From Flavobacterium anhuiense (GTDB taxonomy: Bacteria > Bacteroidota > Bacteroidia > Flavobacteriales > Flavobacteriaceae): a stretch of 64,000 nucleotides of DNA. How positions within the stretch are numbered: position 1 is the stretch's first letter; each line of letters begins with the position of its first letter. Location: the NCBI RefSeq assembly GCF_004151235.1, contig NZ_JUIV01000003.1, positions 248,001-312,000 on the forward strand, written 5' to 3'. The translations under genes and the position numbers were made by a program. The notes under the pieces are model-generated. The model was not told where the DNA came from. It ran no database searches and saw only the letters and a list, made by a program, of their open reading frames with translations. Of the stretch, positions 47,428 to 56,650 are shown one piece after another.

Positions 47428-48336
47428 TTATAGCTTTTCTGCGACTCTTAATTTGGCACTTCTTGCTCTATTATTAATCTTGATTTCTTCATCATCTGGG
47501 ACAATCAGTTTTCCGATAGTTTTGAATGGAACTGAAAAGTTTCCGTAAAAATCTCTTTCTGGCTCTCCTTCAAACATTCCGTTTTTAATAAATCTTTTTA
47601 CCAAACGGTCTTCTAAAGAATGATATGAGATAACCGAAAATCTTCCTCCTGGTTTTAAAATCTCTAATGACTGTTCTATAAACTCTTTCAAAACATCCAT
47701 TTCCTGATTTACCTCGATTCTGATTGCCTGATAAATCTGAGCCAATACTTTGTTTCGAACTTTCTCTGGCAAAAACCTTTTCAAAACTTCTTTTAATTCC
47801 TCAGTTGTTTTGATTGGGTAATCTTTTCTTGCCTCAACAATTGTTCTTGCCAAAACCGGTGCGTTTTTCAACTCCCCATAATCAAAAAAAACACGACGTA
47901 AATCCTGTTCTTCATATTCGTTAACCACTCGATAAGCATTTAAATCATTTCTTTGACTCATCCGCATATCCAACTCGGCATCAAATCTTGTTGAGAAACC
48001 TCTCTCAGGAACATCAAATTGATGTGATGAAACTCCCAAATCTGCCAAGATTCCGTCAACCGCTTTTACTCCGTGAAAACGTAAAAATCTTTTTATGAAC
48101 CTAAAATTCTCATTTATCAGAGTAAACCTTTCATCTGGCAATGCATTAGCAAGCGCATCTTCGTCTTGATCAAATGCAAACAGCCTTCCGTTTGGCCCTA
48201 ATCTTCTTAAAATCTCTTTTGAATGACCACCGCCCCCAAACGTAACATCTACATACACACCATCAGGTTTAATATTTAAACCATCTACTGTTGGATGAAG
48301 CAAAACCGGATTATGATATTCCATCTTCGTCGTCAT
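47428..48336 (-). CDS. rsmH: RsmH, 16S rRNA m4C1402 methyltransferase
   Basis: 302 residues. SAM-binding VDVTFGGGGHSKEIL near residue 30, LADLGVSSHQFD, and C-terminal SYHSLEDRLVKRF are diagnostic. Overlaps mraZ by 26 bases, as in most dcw clusters. Confidence 0.97.
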   Translation of the reverse strand: MTTKMEYHNPVLLHPTVDGLNIKPDGVYVDVTFGGGGHSKEILRRLGPNGRLFAFDQDEDALANALPDERFTLINENFRFIKRFLRFHGVKAVDGILADLGVSSHQFDVPERGFSTRFDAELDMRMSQRNDLNAYRVVNEYEEQDLRRVFFDYGELKNAPVLARTIVEARKDYPIKTTEELKEVLKRFLPEKVRNKVLAQIYQAIRIEVNQEMDVLKEFIEQSLEILKPGGRFSVISYHSLEDRLVKRFIKNGMFEGEPERDFYGNFSVPFKTIGKLIVPDDEEIKINNRARSAKLRVAEKL

Positions 48337-48784
48337 TAATATTTCCCATTACTTCTTCGGCTAAATCTGCAAAATCCATATCTTCGCCGCTTATTGATTT
48401 TTCGTATAGATCTTTATCCCAGATCTCAACTATATTAACCGCCGATGAAAAAACCACATCTTTAGAAATGCTTGCAAAAGTCACTAAGTCTTTTGGCACA
48501 AGTAATCTCCCCAATGCATCAACCTCAACCACTTTAACACCAGCAGTAAACCTTCTAATGAAATCGTTGTTCTTTTTTACAAAGCGATTAAGCTTGTTGA
48601 TTTTTTTCATCATCGCATCCCATTCTACCATAGGATACAATTCTAAACACGGCTGAAAAACAGAACGCTTCAAAACGAATCCGTCTTGAAGAGAAGCCGT
48701 CAACTGCTTTTTTAAAGGCGCAGGCATCATTAGCCTTCCTTTAGCATCGACTTTACACTCATATGTTCCAACAATTGTGTTCAA
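48311..48784 (-). CDS. mraZ: MraZ, transcriptional regulator of the dcw cluster
   Basis: 157 residues. Two SpoVT/AbrB-type domains: GTYECKVDAKGRLMMPAPLK (6-25) and KVVEVDALGRLLVPKDL (about 84-100), each with the DxxGR core. MraZ rings bind direct repeats in front of their own gene and repress the cluster; matching boxes lie at 48830-48888. First gene of the cluster. Confidence 0.97.
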   Translation of the reverse strand: MNTIVGTYECKVDAKGRLMMPAPLKKQLTASLQDGFVLKRSVFQPCLELYPMVEWDAMMKKINKLNRFVKKNNDFIRRFTAGVKVVEVDALGRLLVPKDLVTFASISKDVVFSSAVNIVEIWDKDLYEKSISGEDMDFADLAEEVMGNINDDEDGIS

Positions 48785-48809
48785 AAAAACTAGTTAACAT
48801 GTTATACAG

Positions 48810-48888
48810 CAAAAATATAAAAAATATTACCACATTTTACCACTTTATACCACTTTGTTAATAAGTTTAACCACTTTGCCACCACTTT
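48810..48888 (-). promoter_or_regulatory. mraZ promoter and predicted MraZ operator
   Basis: CCACTTT boxes (AAAGTGG on the minus strand) start at plus-strand positions 48830 (CCACATT variant), 48840, 48850, 48871 and 48882, spaced 10, 10, 21 and 11 bases, so all on one helical face. TATTTTTG (minus strand, 48810-48817) is a -7 box 26 bases before the mraZ start, and the nearest boxes overlap where -33 would be. Layout and motif agree with MraZ sites described in other bacteria. Confidence 0.8.
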
Positions 48889-49126
48889 CTATAATTCGCA
48901 CTCAATCAATACCTTAACTATTAATTAACAGATTCTTAAATACGCTAATCATTCAAAAAAATAATGCGCTAATTTTCTTAAAAAATTGATTATAATGCAT
49001 GTTTCTTAACATTTGGATATTTAAGCAAATAAACTTCTAAATACTGATTTTTAACGATTTACAAGTTCTACTCAAATTATCTAGTTAAAAAATGACATCA
49101 AAAATTCATTTTTGTGTAATTAACCC

Positions 49127-49134
49127 TATATTTG
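49127..49134 (+). promoter_or_regulatory. Candidate -7 box TATATTTG before the hydrolase gene
   Basis: TAnnTTTG match 28 bases before the start. The rest of the 377-bp divergent gap with mraZ (48889-49126) is AT-rich without further recognisable sites. Confidence 0.5.
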
Positions 49135-49161
49135 TCGAAATTGAAATTGGCATTAGATTAG

Positions 49162-49926
49162 ATGGACAAACACTATAGAAAAGAAGGCAAATACAGCTAT
49201 TTTGAAGCTGGAGAAGGAACTCCGATCGTTATTCTGCATGGTTTAATGGGAGGTCTAAGTAACTTTGATGGTGTAGCACAATATTTCCCAACAAAAGGAT
49301 ATAAAGTTGTTATCCCAGATTTGCCAATATACACTCAAAGCATTTTAAAAACAAACGTAAAAAGTTTTGCGAAATACGTAAAAGACTTTATCACTTACAA
49401 AGGATTTGACAAGGTTATTCTTCTAGGAAATTCTCTTGGAGGACACATTGCTTTGTACCATACAAAACTTTATCCCGAGAAAGTTGCCGGACTTGTAATT
49501 ACCGGAAGTTCTGGACTTTACGAAAGCGCAATGGGAGACAGTTATCCAAGAAGAGGCGATTATGAATACATCAAAACAAAAGCTGAAGCTGTATTTTATG
49601 ACCCAAAAATTGCAACTCCTGATTTGATTGATGAAGTTTACGCGACGGCTAATGACCGAATCAAATTGATCAAAACTTTAACCATTGCAAAAAGTGCGAT
49701 TCGCCATAATATGGCTAAAGATTTGCCAAAAATGGACGTTGAAACTTGCATTATTTGGGGTCGAAATGACTCTGTAACTCCTCCGAATGTTGCGGAAGAA
49801 TTTGACAAATTACTACCGAATTCAACTTTATACTGGATTGATAAATGCGGTCACGCAGCAATGATGGAACATCCTCAGGAATTTAATGAAATTCTTGAAA
49901 AATGGCTTACTGAAAAGAATTTATAG
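49162..49926 (+). CDS. Alpha/beta hydrolase
   Basis: 254 residues. Oxyanion HGLMGG (about 25-30), nucleophile Ser91 in GNSLGG, acid Asp in IWGRNDSVTPP and His in CGHAAMMEHP complete the catalytic triad. Substrate unknown. A hydrolase beside engB and divergent from mraZ is a common flavobacterial arrangement, so it is core rather than accessory. Confidence 0.93.
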   Translation: MDKHYRKEGKYSYFEAGEGTPIVILHGLMGGLSNFDGVAQYFPTKGYKVVIPDLPIYTQSILKTNVKSFAKYVKDFITYKGFDKVILLGNSLGGHIALYHTKLYPEKVAGLVITGSSGLYESAMGDSYPRRGDYEYIKTKAEAVFYDPKIATPDLIDEVYATANDRIKLIKTLTIAKSAIRHNMAKDLPKMDVETCIIWGRNDSVTPPNVAEEFDKLLPNSTLYWIDKCGHAAMMEHPQEFNEILEKWLTEKNL

Positions 49927-49970
49927 CCATTAAAACTTATTTTTTTTAGGAGGTTTTAAAACGAAAGATT

Positions 49971-50591
49971 ATGAAAATTAACACCGCCGAATTTATTGTC
50001 AGCAATTCTGACGCATCAAAATGTCCGAAGGATTTTTTGCCGGAATATGCTTTTATAGGAAGATCAAACGTAGGTAAGTCATCTTTGATAAACATGCTTA
50101 CCAACAATAAAAACTTAGCCAAAACATCTGGAAAACCAGGAAAAACACAATTAATTAACCACTTCAAAATCAATAATAATTGGTTTTTGGTCGATTTGCC
50201 TGGGTACGGTTACGCTAAAGTTTCAAAGAAAACAAAATCAACTTTTCAGAAGTTTATTACTGACTATTTCGAAAACAGAGAGCAATTGGTTTGCGCTTTT
50301 GTTTTGATTGATATTCGCCACGAAGCACAAAATATTGACATTGAATTTATGTCTTACATGGGCGAAAGCGAAATTCCGTTTTGCATTATTTTTACTAAAG
50401 CAGATAAAATTGGTAAAACTAAAATAGATTCGCATATCGCAGCTTATAAAAAACAGATGTTTGCCAACAACTGGGCCGAAATGCCGCAGTATTTTGTAAC
50501 CTCATCTACAGAATCAATCGGAAAAGAAGAGCTTTTGTCTTATATCGATCAAGTGAATCAGGAAGTTTTTAAAAACAACTCAGAATTTTAA
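49971..50591 (+). CDS. engB: EngB (YihA/YsxC) ribosome-assembly GTPase
   Basis: 206 residues. G1 GRSNVGKSS (30-38), G3 DLPGYGYAK, G4 TKADK and G5 TSSTES are all present. It helps assemble the large ribosomal subunit. Preceded by TAGGAGG at 49948-49954, an unusually strong Shine-Dalgarno-like stretch for this phylum. Confidence 0.97.
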   Translation: MKINTAEFIVSNSDASKCPKDFLPEYAFIGRSNVGKSSLINMLTNNKNLAKTSGKPGKTQLINHFKINNNWFLVDLPGYGYAKVSKKTKSTFQKFITDYFENREQLVCAFVLIDIRHEAQNIDIEFMSYMGESEIPFCIIFTKADKIGKTKIDSHIAAYKKQMFANNWAEMPQYFVTSSTESIGKEELLSYIDQVNQEVFKNNSEF

Positions 50592-50629
50592 AGTTTAAAT
50601 TCCAAAGTTTTAAAAATATAAAATAAAAG

Positions 50630-50674
50630 AAATCCCAAATTCCAAGTCTTAAAATTGGAATTTGGGATTTTTTT
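50630..50674. terminator. Convergent terminator, AAATCCCAAATTCC family
   Basis: AAATCCCAAATTCCAA (50630-50645) / TTGGAATTTGGGATTT (50655-50670) and T run; a 16-bp stem between the convergent engB and the membrane-protein gene. Confidence 0.88.
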
Positions 50675-50685
50675 ATTGGAATTTA

Positions 50686-51342
50686 TCACTGTAGTTTTTT
50701 CTTCGTTTTTCTTCTAAAATTTAAAGACCTCCATTCTTTATAAATCAGAAACTGATATAGAATATAAAAAAGAGAATTGAAGAACCAGAAATCGAGTACA
50801 AATGGTTCTGTAAAAATTACCGATTCGCTGTTTCCAGACAGAAAAATACCCGCACTGCTTGTTACATAAATAATTAGTCCATTACAGAAATAGAAATAAT
50901 TATGTTTATGCTTTTTTAAATTTGAGACAATAAAATAGACTGCATAAAATAACAATGGAATAGAGGTTATAGCTATTTCAACTAAATTAAATTCCCAATA
51001 CAACGAAGGCCTTTTAAAATATTGATAGCCTAAAATAATCAACACCGAAACAAACACAATTACCATTATCTGTTTTAGCGCCTTACTTGAAAAGCTTTTA
51101 TAAAAAAATAAATTGAGCGTAACAAATTGGAAAATAAAATAGTAATGCGAAAGGAAAAAATTAGAATTTGGATAAAGAAATCCGATAATATGGCAAAGCA
51201 GTTCTACACCAAACAAGAGAACCAAATAAGCTGTTATAATACGATATAAGACATCTCTTTTTTTGCAGGTCATGTAAAACCGTATCGCATTGGCAAGTAA
51301 AAAAAATAATCCGACAAGACTTACCAGAAAAGGAAACAGCAT
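50686..51342 (-). CDS. Multi-pass membrane protein of unknown function
   Basis: 218 residues with about seven hydrophobic helices and short basic loops; the basic tail RRKTKKKLQ is likely cytoplasmic. No catalytic motif recognised. Monocistronic, between two copies of the AAATCCCAAATTCC hairpin. Confidence 0.78.
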   Translation of the reverse strand: MLFPFLVSLVGLFFLLANAIRFYMTCKKRDVLYRIITAYLVLLFGVELLCHIIGFLYPNSNFFLSHYYFIFQFVTLNLFFYKSFSSKALKQIMVIVFVSVLIILGYQYFKRPSLYWEFNLVEIAITSIPLLFYAVYFIVSNLKKHKHNYFYFCNGLIIYVTSSAGIFLSGNSESVIFTEPFVLDFWFFNSLFYILYQFLIYKEWRSLNFRRKTKKKLQ

Positions 51343-51377
51343 ATAATTTGTTTTACCTAGACAATGTACAAAATAAA

Positions 51378-51417
51378 AAATCCCAAACCCAATATTTAAG
51401 ATTGGAATTTGGGATTT
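51378..51417. repeat. AAATCCCAAA hairpin between the membrane-protein gene and gldC
   Basis: AAATCCCAAACCCAAT / ATTGGAATTTGGGATTT. The same family as 50630-50670; it can also terminate gldC on the minus strand. Confidence 0.78.
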
Positions 51418-51436
51418 GTTTTTATTTAAAATCTGA

Positions 51437-51769
51437 CTATTTCGTTAATTCTAGTTTTTCTGCAAAGTAATCGCAGAAATCTTTCATGGTATCAGACATT
51501 TTTTCGTCGTCTGTTGCACGTTTAAAAGTGTCTGACATTGCCACTAAAGTCTGGTGGAAGAAAATCTTCATTTCGTCTACCGGCATATCTTTTGTCCACA
51601 AATCGATACGCATGGTTTCTTTTGCTTTACTATCCCAAATAGACAGCATAATTGCTTTTGCCTCTTCGGCCTGGACTCCACCGTCTTGTGCACTCCATGT
51701 TAGTTTTTCTGGAACGCGGTTTTCGTCCAATTCTATATTGAATTTAATCTCTGAGTTTATATTTGCCAT
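51437..51769 (-). CDS. gldC: GldC gliding motility protein
   Basis: 110 residues. The start INSEIKFNIELDENRVPEKL and LWTKDMPVDEMKIFFHQTL match GldC. In F. johnsoniae it is needed for full gliding and works with GldB. Start abuts the gldB stop. Confidence 0.95.
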   Translation of the reverse strand: MANINSEIKFNIELDENRVPEKLTWSAQDGGVQAEEAKAIMLSIWDSKAKETMRIDLWTKDMPVDEMKIFFHQTLVAMSDTFKRATDDEKMSDTMKDFCDYFAEKLELTK

Positions 51770-52725
51770 TATTTCTTAGGTTTATATTTTGATTGTTCGA
51801 AAATTACCTTTGGCTCTATCTTAAATAATTCAGCCAAAGAAACATCACTATTATTTTTCATGTAAGAACGTACCATCTGCCAGCCAATCCAAGCTCCCAC
51901 TCGCCCTGGAGAATCGTTATCTATTTCTAAAAAGAATTTAGAAAAAGGTGCTGGAGCTATAAATCGAGCTCTCAACTTTGGGTCTTCGCTATATAGCATT
52001 TCATTTTCTATAAAATAACGCCACATATAAGCTTCGTTTTCTTCGCACCATTTTATCTGCTCTGGAGTATACCCCATTTTTTCAGCATCAGTATATTCAG
52101 GAATCAATAAATCTTTAGCGTAAAGCTGTTTTCCTTCAAAAATCATTTGCGCTACAAAACTCTTATCTATAGAATTTGGAATATTTCGATACGAAAAACT
52201 AGAAACCACATCTGGCATAATTTGTCTTTCTTCAAAATTCTCTTTTAAATAATTTGGAAACTCATAAAACTTATGATCTTTTCCTAAATATAATTCCAAA
52301 GCTACAACCACAAGACTGTCTGCATAAATTGTCTTTGCATTATAATCCATTTCTCCAATAACAGTAATTACTTTTGGAATTTTAGTTTTAGGAAAATAAT
52401 ATTTTACGTGCTGAAAAAGCTCATTAAATTCTTTGCGAACAGGTTCAAAATTGCTGTATTTTTTCTGAACTTCTTCATAAACTTCTCTCCAGATCGGGTC
52501 GTTCATTTTCTGAATCCAGACATTATCATCATTGCCAGGAAAGAAAAACGGATATTGTTTTTTTATTTTTGGAAGATCTTGAGGTTTGGTCTCAAAAAAC
52601 ACCTTGTCAAATCGTTCCACCTTAATATCAACAGGACTTTCTTCTACTTCTTTTTCAACCTTACTCTTTTGGTTACAAGACAAAAAAAACAGGCACAGAA
52701 CCACTGCAAAGCGATAAATTTTCAT
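51769..52725 (-). CDS. gldB: GldB gliding motility lipoprotein
   Basis: 318 residues. Lipoprotein signal with Cys17 (LFFLSCNQ). Body with VKVERFDKVFFET-like opening (IKVERFDKVFFE), YAKDLLIPEYTDAEKMGYTP and GRVGAWIGWQMVRSYM typical of GldB. Essential for gliding in F. johnsoniae; part of the T9SS/gliding gene set. Cotranscribed with gldC. Confidence 0.95.
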   Translation of the reverse strand: MKIYRFAVVLCLFFLSCNQKSKVEKEVEESPVDIKVERFDKVFFETKPQDLPKIKKQYPFFFPGNDDNVWIQKMNDPIWREVYEEVQKKYSNFEPVRKEFNELFQHVKYYFPKTKIPKVITVIGEMDYNAKTIYADSLVVVALELYLGKDHKFYEFPNYLKENFEERQIMPDVVSSFSYRNIPNSIDKSFVAQMIFEGKQLYAKDLLIPEYTDAEKMGYTPEQIKWCEENEAYMWRYFIENEMLYSEDPKLRARFIAPAPFSKFFLEIDNDSPGRVGAWIGWQMVRSYMKNNSDVSLAELFKIEPKVIFEQSKYKPKK

Positions 52726-52824
52726 TTTATTTTAATTAGATTTGTGTTATCAGAATTTTAAGCAGTTGCATACTCAAAATAATTCTGCAAATATACATCC
52801 CTGCATCTTAAAACTTAAACTATT

Positions 52825-53631
52825 ATGGCTAAAAAAAGCACAATTCAGACAGAAAAGGTAAATACGCACATTGTAGAGTGGTTAAAAAATTACGCTACTA
52901 ATGCAAAAGTAAACGGTTTTGTAATTGGAATCTCTGGAGGTGTAGATTCTGCAGTAACTTCAACTTTATGCGCACAGACAGGACTGAACGTTTTATGTGT
53001 AGAAATGCCGATTCACCAGGCAGAAAGTCAAGTTTCAAGAGGAAGAGAACACATTGACCAGCTAAAAAAACGCTTTCCTAATGTTTCTGACGTTAAGACT
53101 GATTTGACCGAAACTTTTGAATCATTCAAAAATGCCGTTCCTTCAACAGAAGATACTGCAAAAGTAAATTTAGCTTTAGCAAACACACGCGCACGTATTA
53201 GAATGACTTCTTTATATTATTTAGCAGGAATTCATGGTTTATTGGTTGCCGGAACCGGAAACAAAGTAGAAGATTTTGGTGTAGGTTTTTACACAAAATA
53301 TGGAGATGGCGGCGTAGATTTAAGTCCGATTGCTGATTTAATGAAATCTGATGTATACGCTTTAGGAGAATTTTTGCAAATCCCGCAATCAATTTTAACA
53401 GCTGCTCCTACTGACGGATTATTTGGAGACAATCGTACAGATGAAGATCAATTGGGAGCAAGTTATGACGAACTAGAATGGGCAATGTTAGCCGCGGAGT
53501 CAGGAAATACGGCATCTGACTTTGAAGGGAGAGAAAAATCTGTCTTTGAAATTTATAAACGATTAAACACCAGCAACAAGCATAAAATGGATCCGATTCC
53601 AGTTTGTTTAATACCAAAAACGTTAAAATAA
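52825..53631 (+). CDS. nadE: NadE, NAD synthetase
   Basis: 268 residues. ATP pyrophosphatase loop SGGVDS (37-42), GTGNKVEDFGVGFYTKYGDGG and the deamido-NAD pocket are present. No nitrilase domain, so it uses ammonia. Divergent from gldB. Confidence 0.96.
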   Translation: MAKKSTIQTEKVNTHIVEWLKNYATNAKVNGFVIGISGGVDSAVTSTLCAQTGLNVLCVEMPIHQAESQVSRGREHIDQLKKRFPNVSDVKTDLTETFESFKNAVPSTEDTAKVNLALANTRARIRMTSLYYLAGIHGLLVAGTGNKVEDFGVGFYTKYGDGGVDLSPIADLMKSDVYALGEFLQIPQSILTAAPTDGLFGDNRTDEDQLGASYDELEWAMLAAESGNTASDFEGREKSVFEIYKRLNTSNKHKMDPIPVCLIPKTLK

Positions 53632-53723
53632 TACATTTTAACATTCTCTGCGAGTTATTACAGAATTTATTTATTAATTTTACCGTTCCAAAAACATGAA
53701 CAATTCTAAAAAAGGTAAAAATT

Positions 53724-54353
53724 ATGATTAAAGTATGTCTAGCAGACAATCATCCTGTGACGCACTTTGGCGTTAAGTCTTATTTCAAAGACCACGATCA
53801 AATTTCAATTGTTGCCAACGTAGGCAATTTTTCAATGGTTAGAGATATTCTTCAAACGAAGGAAATCGATATTCTGATCTTAGATTTAGAATTAGAAGGT
53901 CTTTCAAGTATCTTCGAAATTAAATCAATCCTGAAAAATTTCCCAAAAACAAAAATTGTTATTTTCAGTGATCTTGCTGAGCAAATGTACGCTCCAAACG
54001 CAATTAAAGCAGGAGTTTCTGGGTATGTGCACAAAACAGAAAAACTTGAAACATTAGGTCATTCTATTATTAAAGTACACGAAGGAAAAATTATCATCAA
54101 CGAAACAGTACGCAAAAACATGGCTCTTATCGCTAAACAAAGTAAAAGCGAGCGTCTGTACAGAAAACTTTCTAACCGCGAGATCGAAGTTTTACGTTAC
54201 TTAAGTGATGGTAAGAAAAACAATGAAATCTCTAAAATCTTAAATCTGAACGAAAAAACGATCAGTACTTACAAACTAAGATTATTAACAAAATTAAATG
54301 TTACTAATTTAGTTGACTTAGTAAACAAAGCTAAGACTTTAGAAATTATTTAA
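53724..54353 (+). CDS. NarL/FixJ-type response regulator
   Basis: 209 residues. Receiver with Asp8, phospho-acceptor Asp54 (LILDLEL), Ser84-type position in IVIFSD and Lys in GYVHKTE. LuxR HTH at about 145-205 (LSNREIEVLRYLSDGKKNNE). No kinase gene is adjacent, so it is an orphan. It lies 92 bases after nadE. Confidence 0.93.
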   Translation: MIKVCLADNHPVTHFGVKSYFKDHDQISIVANVGNFSMVRDILQTKEIDILILDLELEGLSSIFEIKSILKNFPKTKIVIFSDLAEQMYAPNAIKAGVSGYVHKTEKLETLGHSIIKVHEGKIIINETVRKNMALIAKQSKSERLYRKLSNREIEVLRYLSDGKKNNEISKILNLNEKTISTYKLRLLTKLNVTNLVDLVNKAKTLEII

Positions 54354-54398
54354 TTACAAAATCGATTAGCTTCAAATTTCAGCTAATCAAAACTTTAT

Positions 54399-54443
54399 AA
54401 AAACTCTATCTTTTTTGAATCAATCAAATTAGATAGAGTTTTT
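54399..54443. terminator. Convergent terminator between the regulator and dnaG
   Basis: AAAAACTCTATCT / AGATAGAGTTTTT stem. A second small hairpin GATTAGCTTC / CAGCTAATC lies at 54364-54388. Confidence 0.8.
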
Positions 54444-54448
54444 CTCTT

Positions 54449-56521
54449 TTAGTGATAAGGCACCACTACTCGACCTAATTTTTTAGAAAAATTATTTAGG
54501 AGTTTAGAATAATCGATCACCATACTTAGAATTTCTGAATTGTCTTCTTGCGGATTAGTCAAAAGAGAATTCTTTAATTCTGCAATAATTCCAGATACCA
54601 AATACCATCTCATAGAAAATATCGTATCAGAAACATTCTGCTCTATAGTTTCGCTTTTGTGTTTTGGAAAAATATTCTGTCCTTCCCAGTTATGAATGGT
54701 CAGTCTTTCATCTTCCATTAAAATATTGGTTACTTCCTGAGCAAATTCGGGCTCTAAATGCATTAAATATTTATCTAAACTAAATGTCTCATTCTGATTA
54801 TAAAAATCAATAATGTTTGTGTAAATATTCTGAAATAAAACATTCGACAACTGTACCTCATCTTCTTGAAGGCTTAAATATATTTTTTCGAATACTTTAT
54901 ATTCTCTTTTTTCTGAAACTTCTTTTACATTTCCTTCTTCATCCGCTTTTAAGTACACATCTTCAAAACTCTCGACAACACTTCCGTACAAAAGTAAAAT
55001 CTCAATGACTTTCCTTTCAAAGCCAAATAAAATATCTACTTTTTGAGTCTGCTCTTGCGGATAATATCCCGGATCTCCTGGATAATCGTAACCTTCCGGC
55101 GGCCCGGTTCTAGGATCTTCTGGGTCTCCTCCTGAAAATGTACCTGCTTGCGGAGGCTGGTTCCTAACTACCTCAAAAGGCCTCTGCTCCTGTTTCTGCT
55201 TTTTATTTGCATCAGCGATATCTTTCTGAATAAGCTGTGCCAAAGTACTTGTCAAAACCTGCTCTGAAATATCCATAATTCGAGCACATTCCTGAATGTA
55301 TACCTCACGCTGAATACGGTCTGGTATTTTAGAAATACTGGTTACCATATCACGAATCAGATCGGCTTTTTTTATAGGATCGTTTTTGGCTTCATTCATT
55401 AAGATCGAAGCCTTGAACTGTATAAAATCTTTACTGTTGTTTTCTAAATAAGCGACTAATTCATCGTGCGAATTTTTACGGGCAAAACTGTCAGGATCTT
55501 CTCCATCAGGAAAAGAACAAACTCTTACATTCATTCCTTCTTCCAGAATCAAATCGATTCCACGAATAGACGCACGCAAACCCGCAGCATCTCCATCAAA
55601 AAGAACCGTGATATTTCTCGTCAGACGATTAATCAAACGAATCTGATCTGGTGTTAATGCCGTTCCCGACGAAGCCACAACGTTTTCGATTCCCGCCTGA
55701 TTAAACTGAATCACATCAGTATAACCTTCAACCAAATAACAATTGTTTTGTTTGGCTATTGATTGTTTTGCATGATAAATGCCATAAAGCACTTTACTTT
55801 TATGGTAAATATCACTTTCTGGCGAGTTTAGGTATTTTGCTGCTTTTTTATCGTTGGTTAAAATACGTCCTCCAAAACCCAGAACACGCCCCGACATACT
55901 TTGAATCGGGAACATTACACGCCCTTTAAATCGGTCAAAAGGACGATCTTCTCTTGGAATGGTTAAACCTGTACTTTCTAAAAATTCTAATTTATAGCCT
56001 TTTCCTAACGCTTCTTTGGTAAAAGCATCCCAAGTTTCTGGAGAATATCCCAGATTAAACTTTTTAATAGTCTCGTTGGTAAATCCTCTTTCTTTAAAAT
56101 ACGACAAACCAATTGCTTTTCCTTCCTCAGAATTCAACAAAACATCCTGAAAATACTTTGCAGCAAATTCAGAAACCAAATACATACTTTCGCGAATATC
56201 TGTATTGGCTTTTTCTGCTTCTGTCTGTTCAGTTTCTTCAATTTCGATATTGTACTTTTTAGCTAAGTATCGAATAGCTTCTGGATAGGTAAAATGAGAA
56301 TGCTCCATCAGGAAGGCAACAGAATTTCCTCCTTTTCCAGAACTAAAATCTTTCCAGATACCTTTTGCTGGAGAAACCATGAACGAAGGCGAACGCTCAT
56401 CTGAGAACGGGCTCAAACCTTTAAAATTACTTCCTGCGCGTTTTAAATTGACAAAATCGCCGATAACCTCCTCTACTCGAGCAGTTTCAAAAACAGCGTC
56501 AATGGTGCTTTGTGAAATCAA
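54449..56521 (-). CDS. dnaG: DnaG primase with degenerate zinc-binding domain
   Basis: 690 residues. N-terminal CHC2 fold, TOPRIM core (YLVEGYTDVIQF, VLFDGDAAGLRASIRG) and a C-terminal helicase-binding region. The usual Cys-His-Cys-Cys zinc ligands (CPFH...CFGC) are here Ser37 (GLSPFSDERSPSF), Ser40, Asp58 and Ser61 (KDFSSGKGG), so no zinc can be bound in the normal way. The catalytic core looks intact. Synthesises RNA primers for replication. Confidence 0.96.
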   Translation of the reverse strand: MISQSTIDAVFETARVEEVIGDFVNLKRAGSNFKGLSPFSDERSPSFMVSPAKGIWKDFSSGKGGNSVAFLMEHSHFTYPEAIRYLAKKYNIEIEETEQTEAEKANTDIRESMYLVSEFAAKYFQDVLLNSEEGKAIGLSYFKERGFTNETIKKFNLGYSPETWDAFTKEALGKGYKLEFLESTGLTIPREDRPFDRFKGRVMFPIQSMSGRVLGFGGRILTNDKKAAKYLNSPESDIYHKSKVLYGIYHAKQSIAKQNNCYLVEGYTDVIQFNQAGIENVVASSGTALTPDQIRLINRLTRNITVLFDGDAAGLRASIRGIDLILEEGMNVRVCSFPDGEDPDSFARKNSHDELVAYLENNSKDFIQFKASILMNEAKNDPIKKADLIRDMVTSISKIPDRIQREVYIQECARIMDISEQVLTSTLAQLIQKDIADANKKQKQEQRPFEVVRNQPPQAGTFSGGDPEDPRTGPPEGYDYPGDPGYYPQEQTQKVDILFGFERKVIEILLLYGSVVESFEDVYLKADEEGNVKEVSEKREYKVFEKIYLSLQEDEVQLSNVLFQNIYTNIIDFYNQNETFSLDKYLMHLEPEFAQEVTNILMEDERLTIHNWEGQNIFPKHKSETIEQNVSDTIFSMRWYLVSGIIAELKNSLLTNPQEDNSEILSMVIDYSKLLNNFSKKLGRVVVPYH

Positions 56522-56597
56522 AGTGTATTAAATTTTTAAAAGTTGAGAGCTAGCAAAAATACGCAATTCTTGCTGGAATTTTTATCATTTCAAACCA

Positions 56598-56627
56598 AAA
56601 AAAGCACCTCTCTCGAGATGCCCTTTT
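56598..56627 (-). terminator. Possible terminator after the envelope-protein gene
   Basis: AAAAGCACCTCTCTC / GAGATGCCCTTTT imperfect hairpin. Confidence 0.5.
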
Positions 56628-56650
56628 ACTAACTAAACTTAATTTTATAT

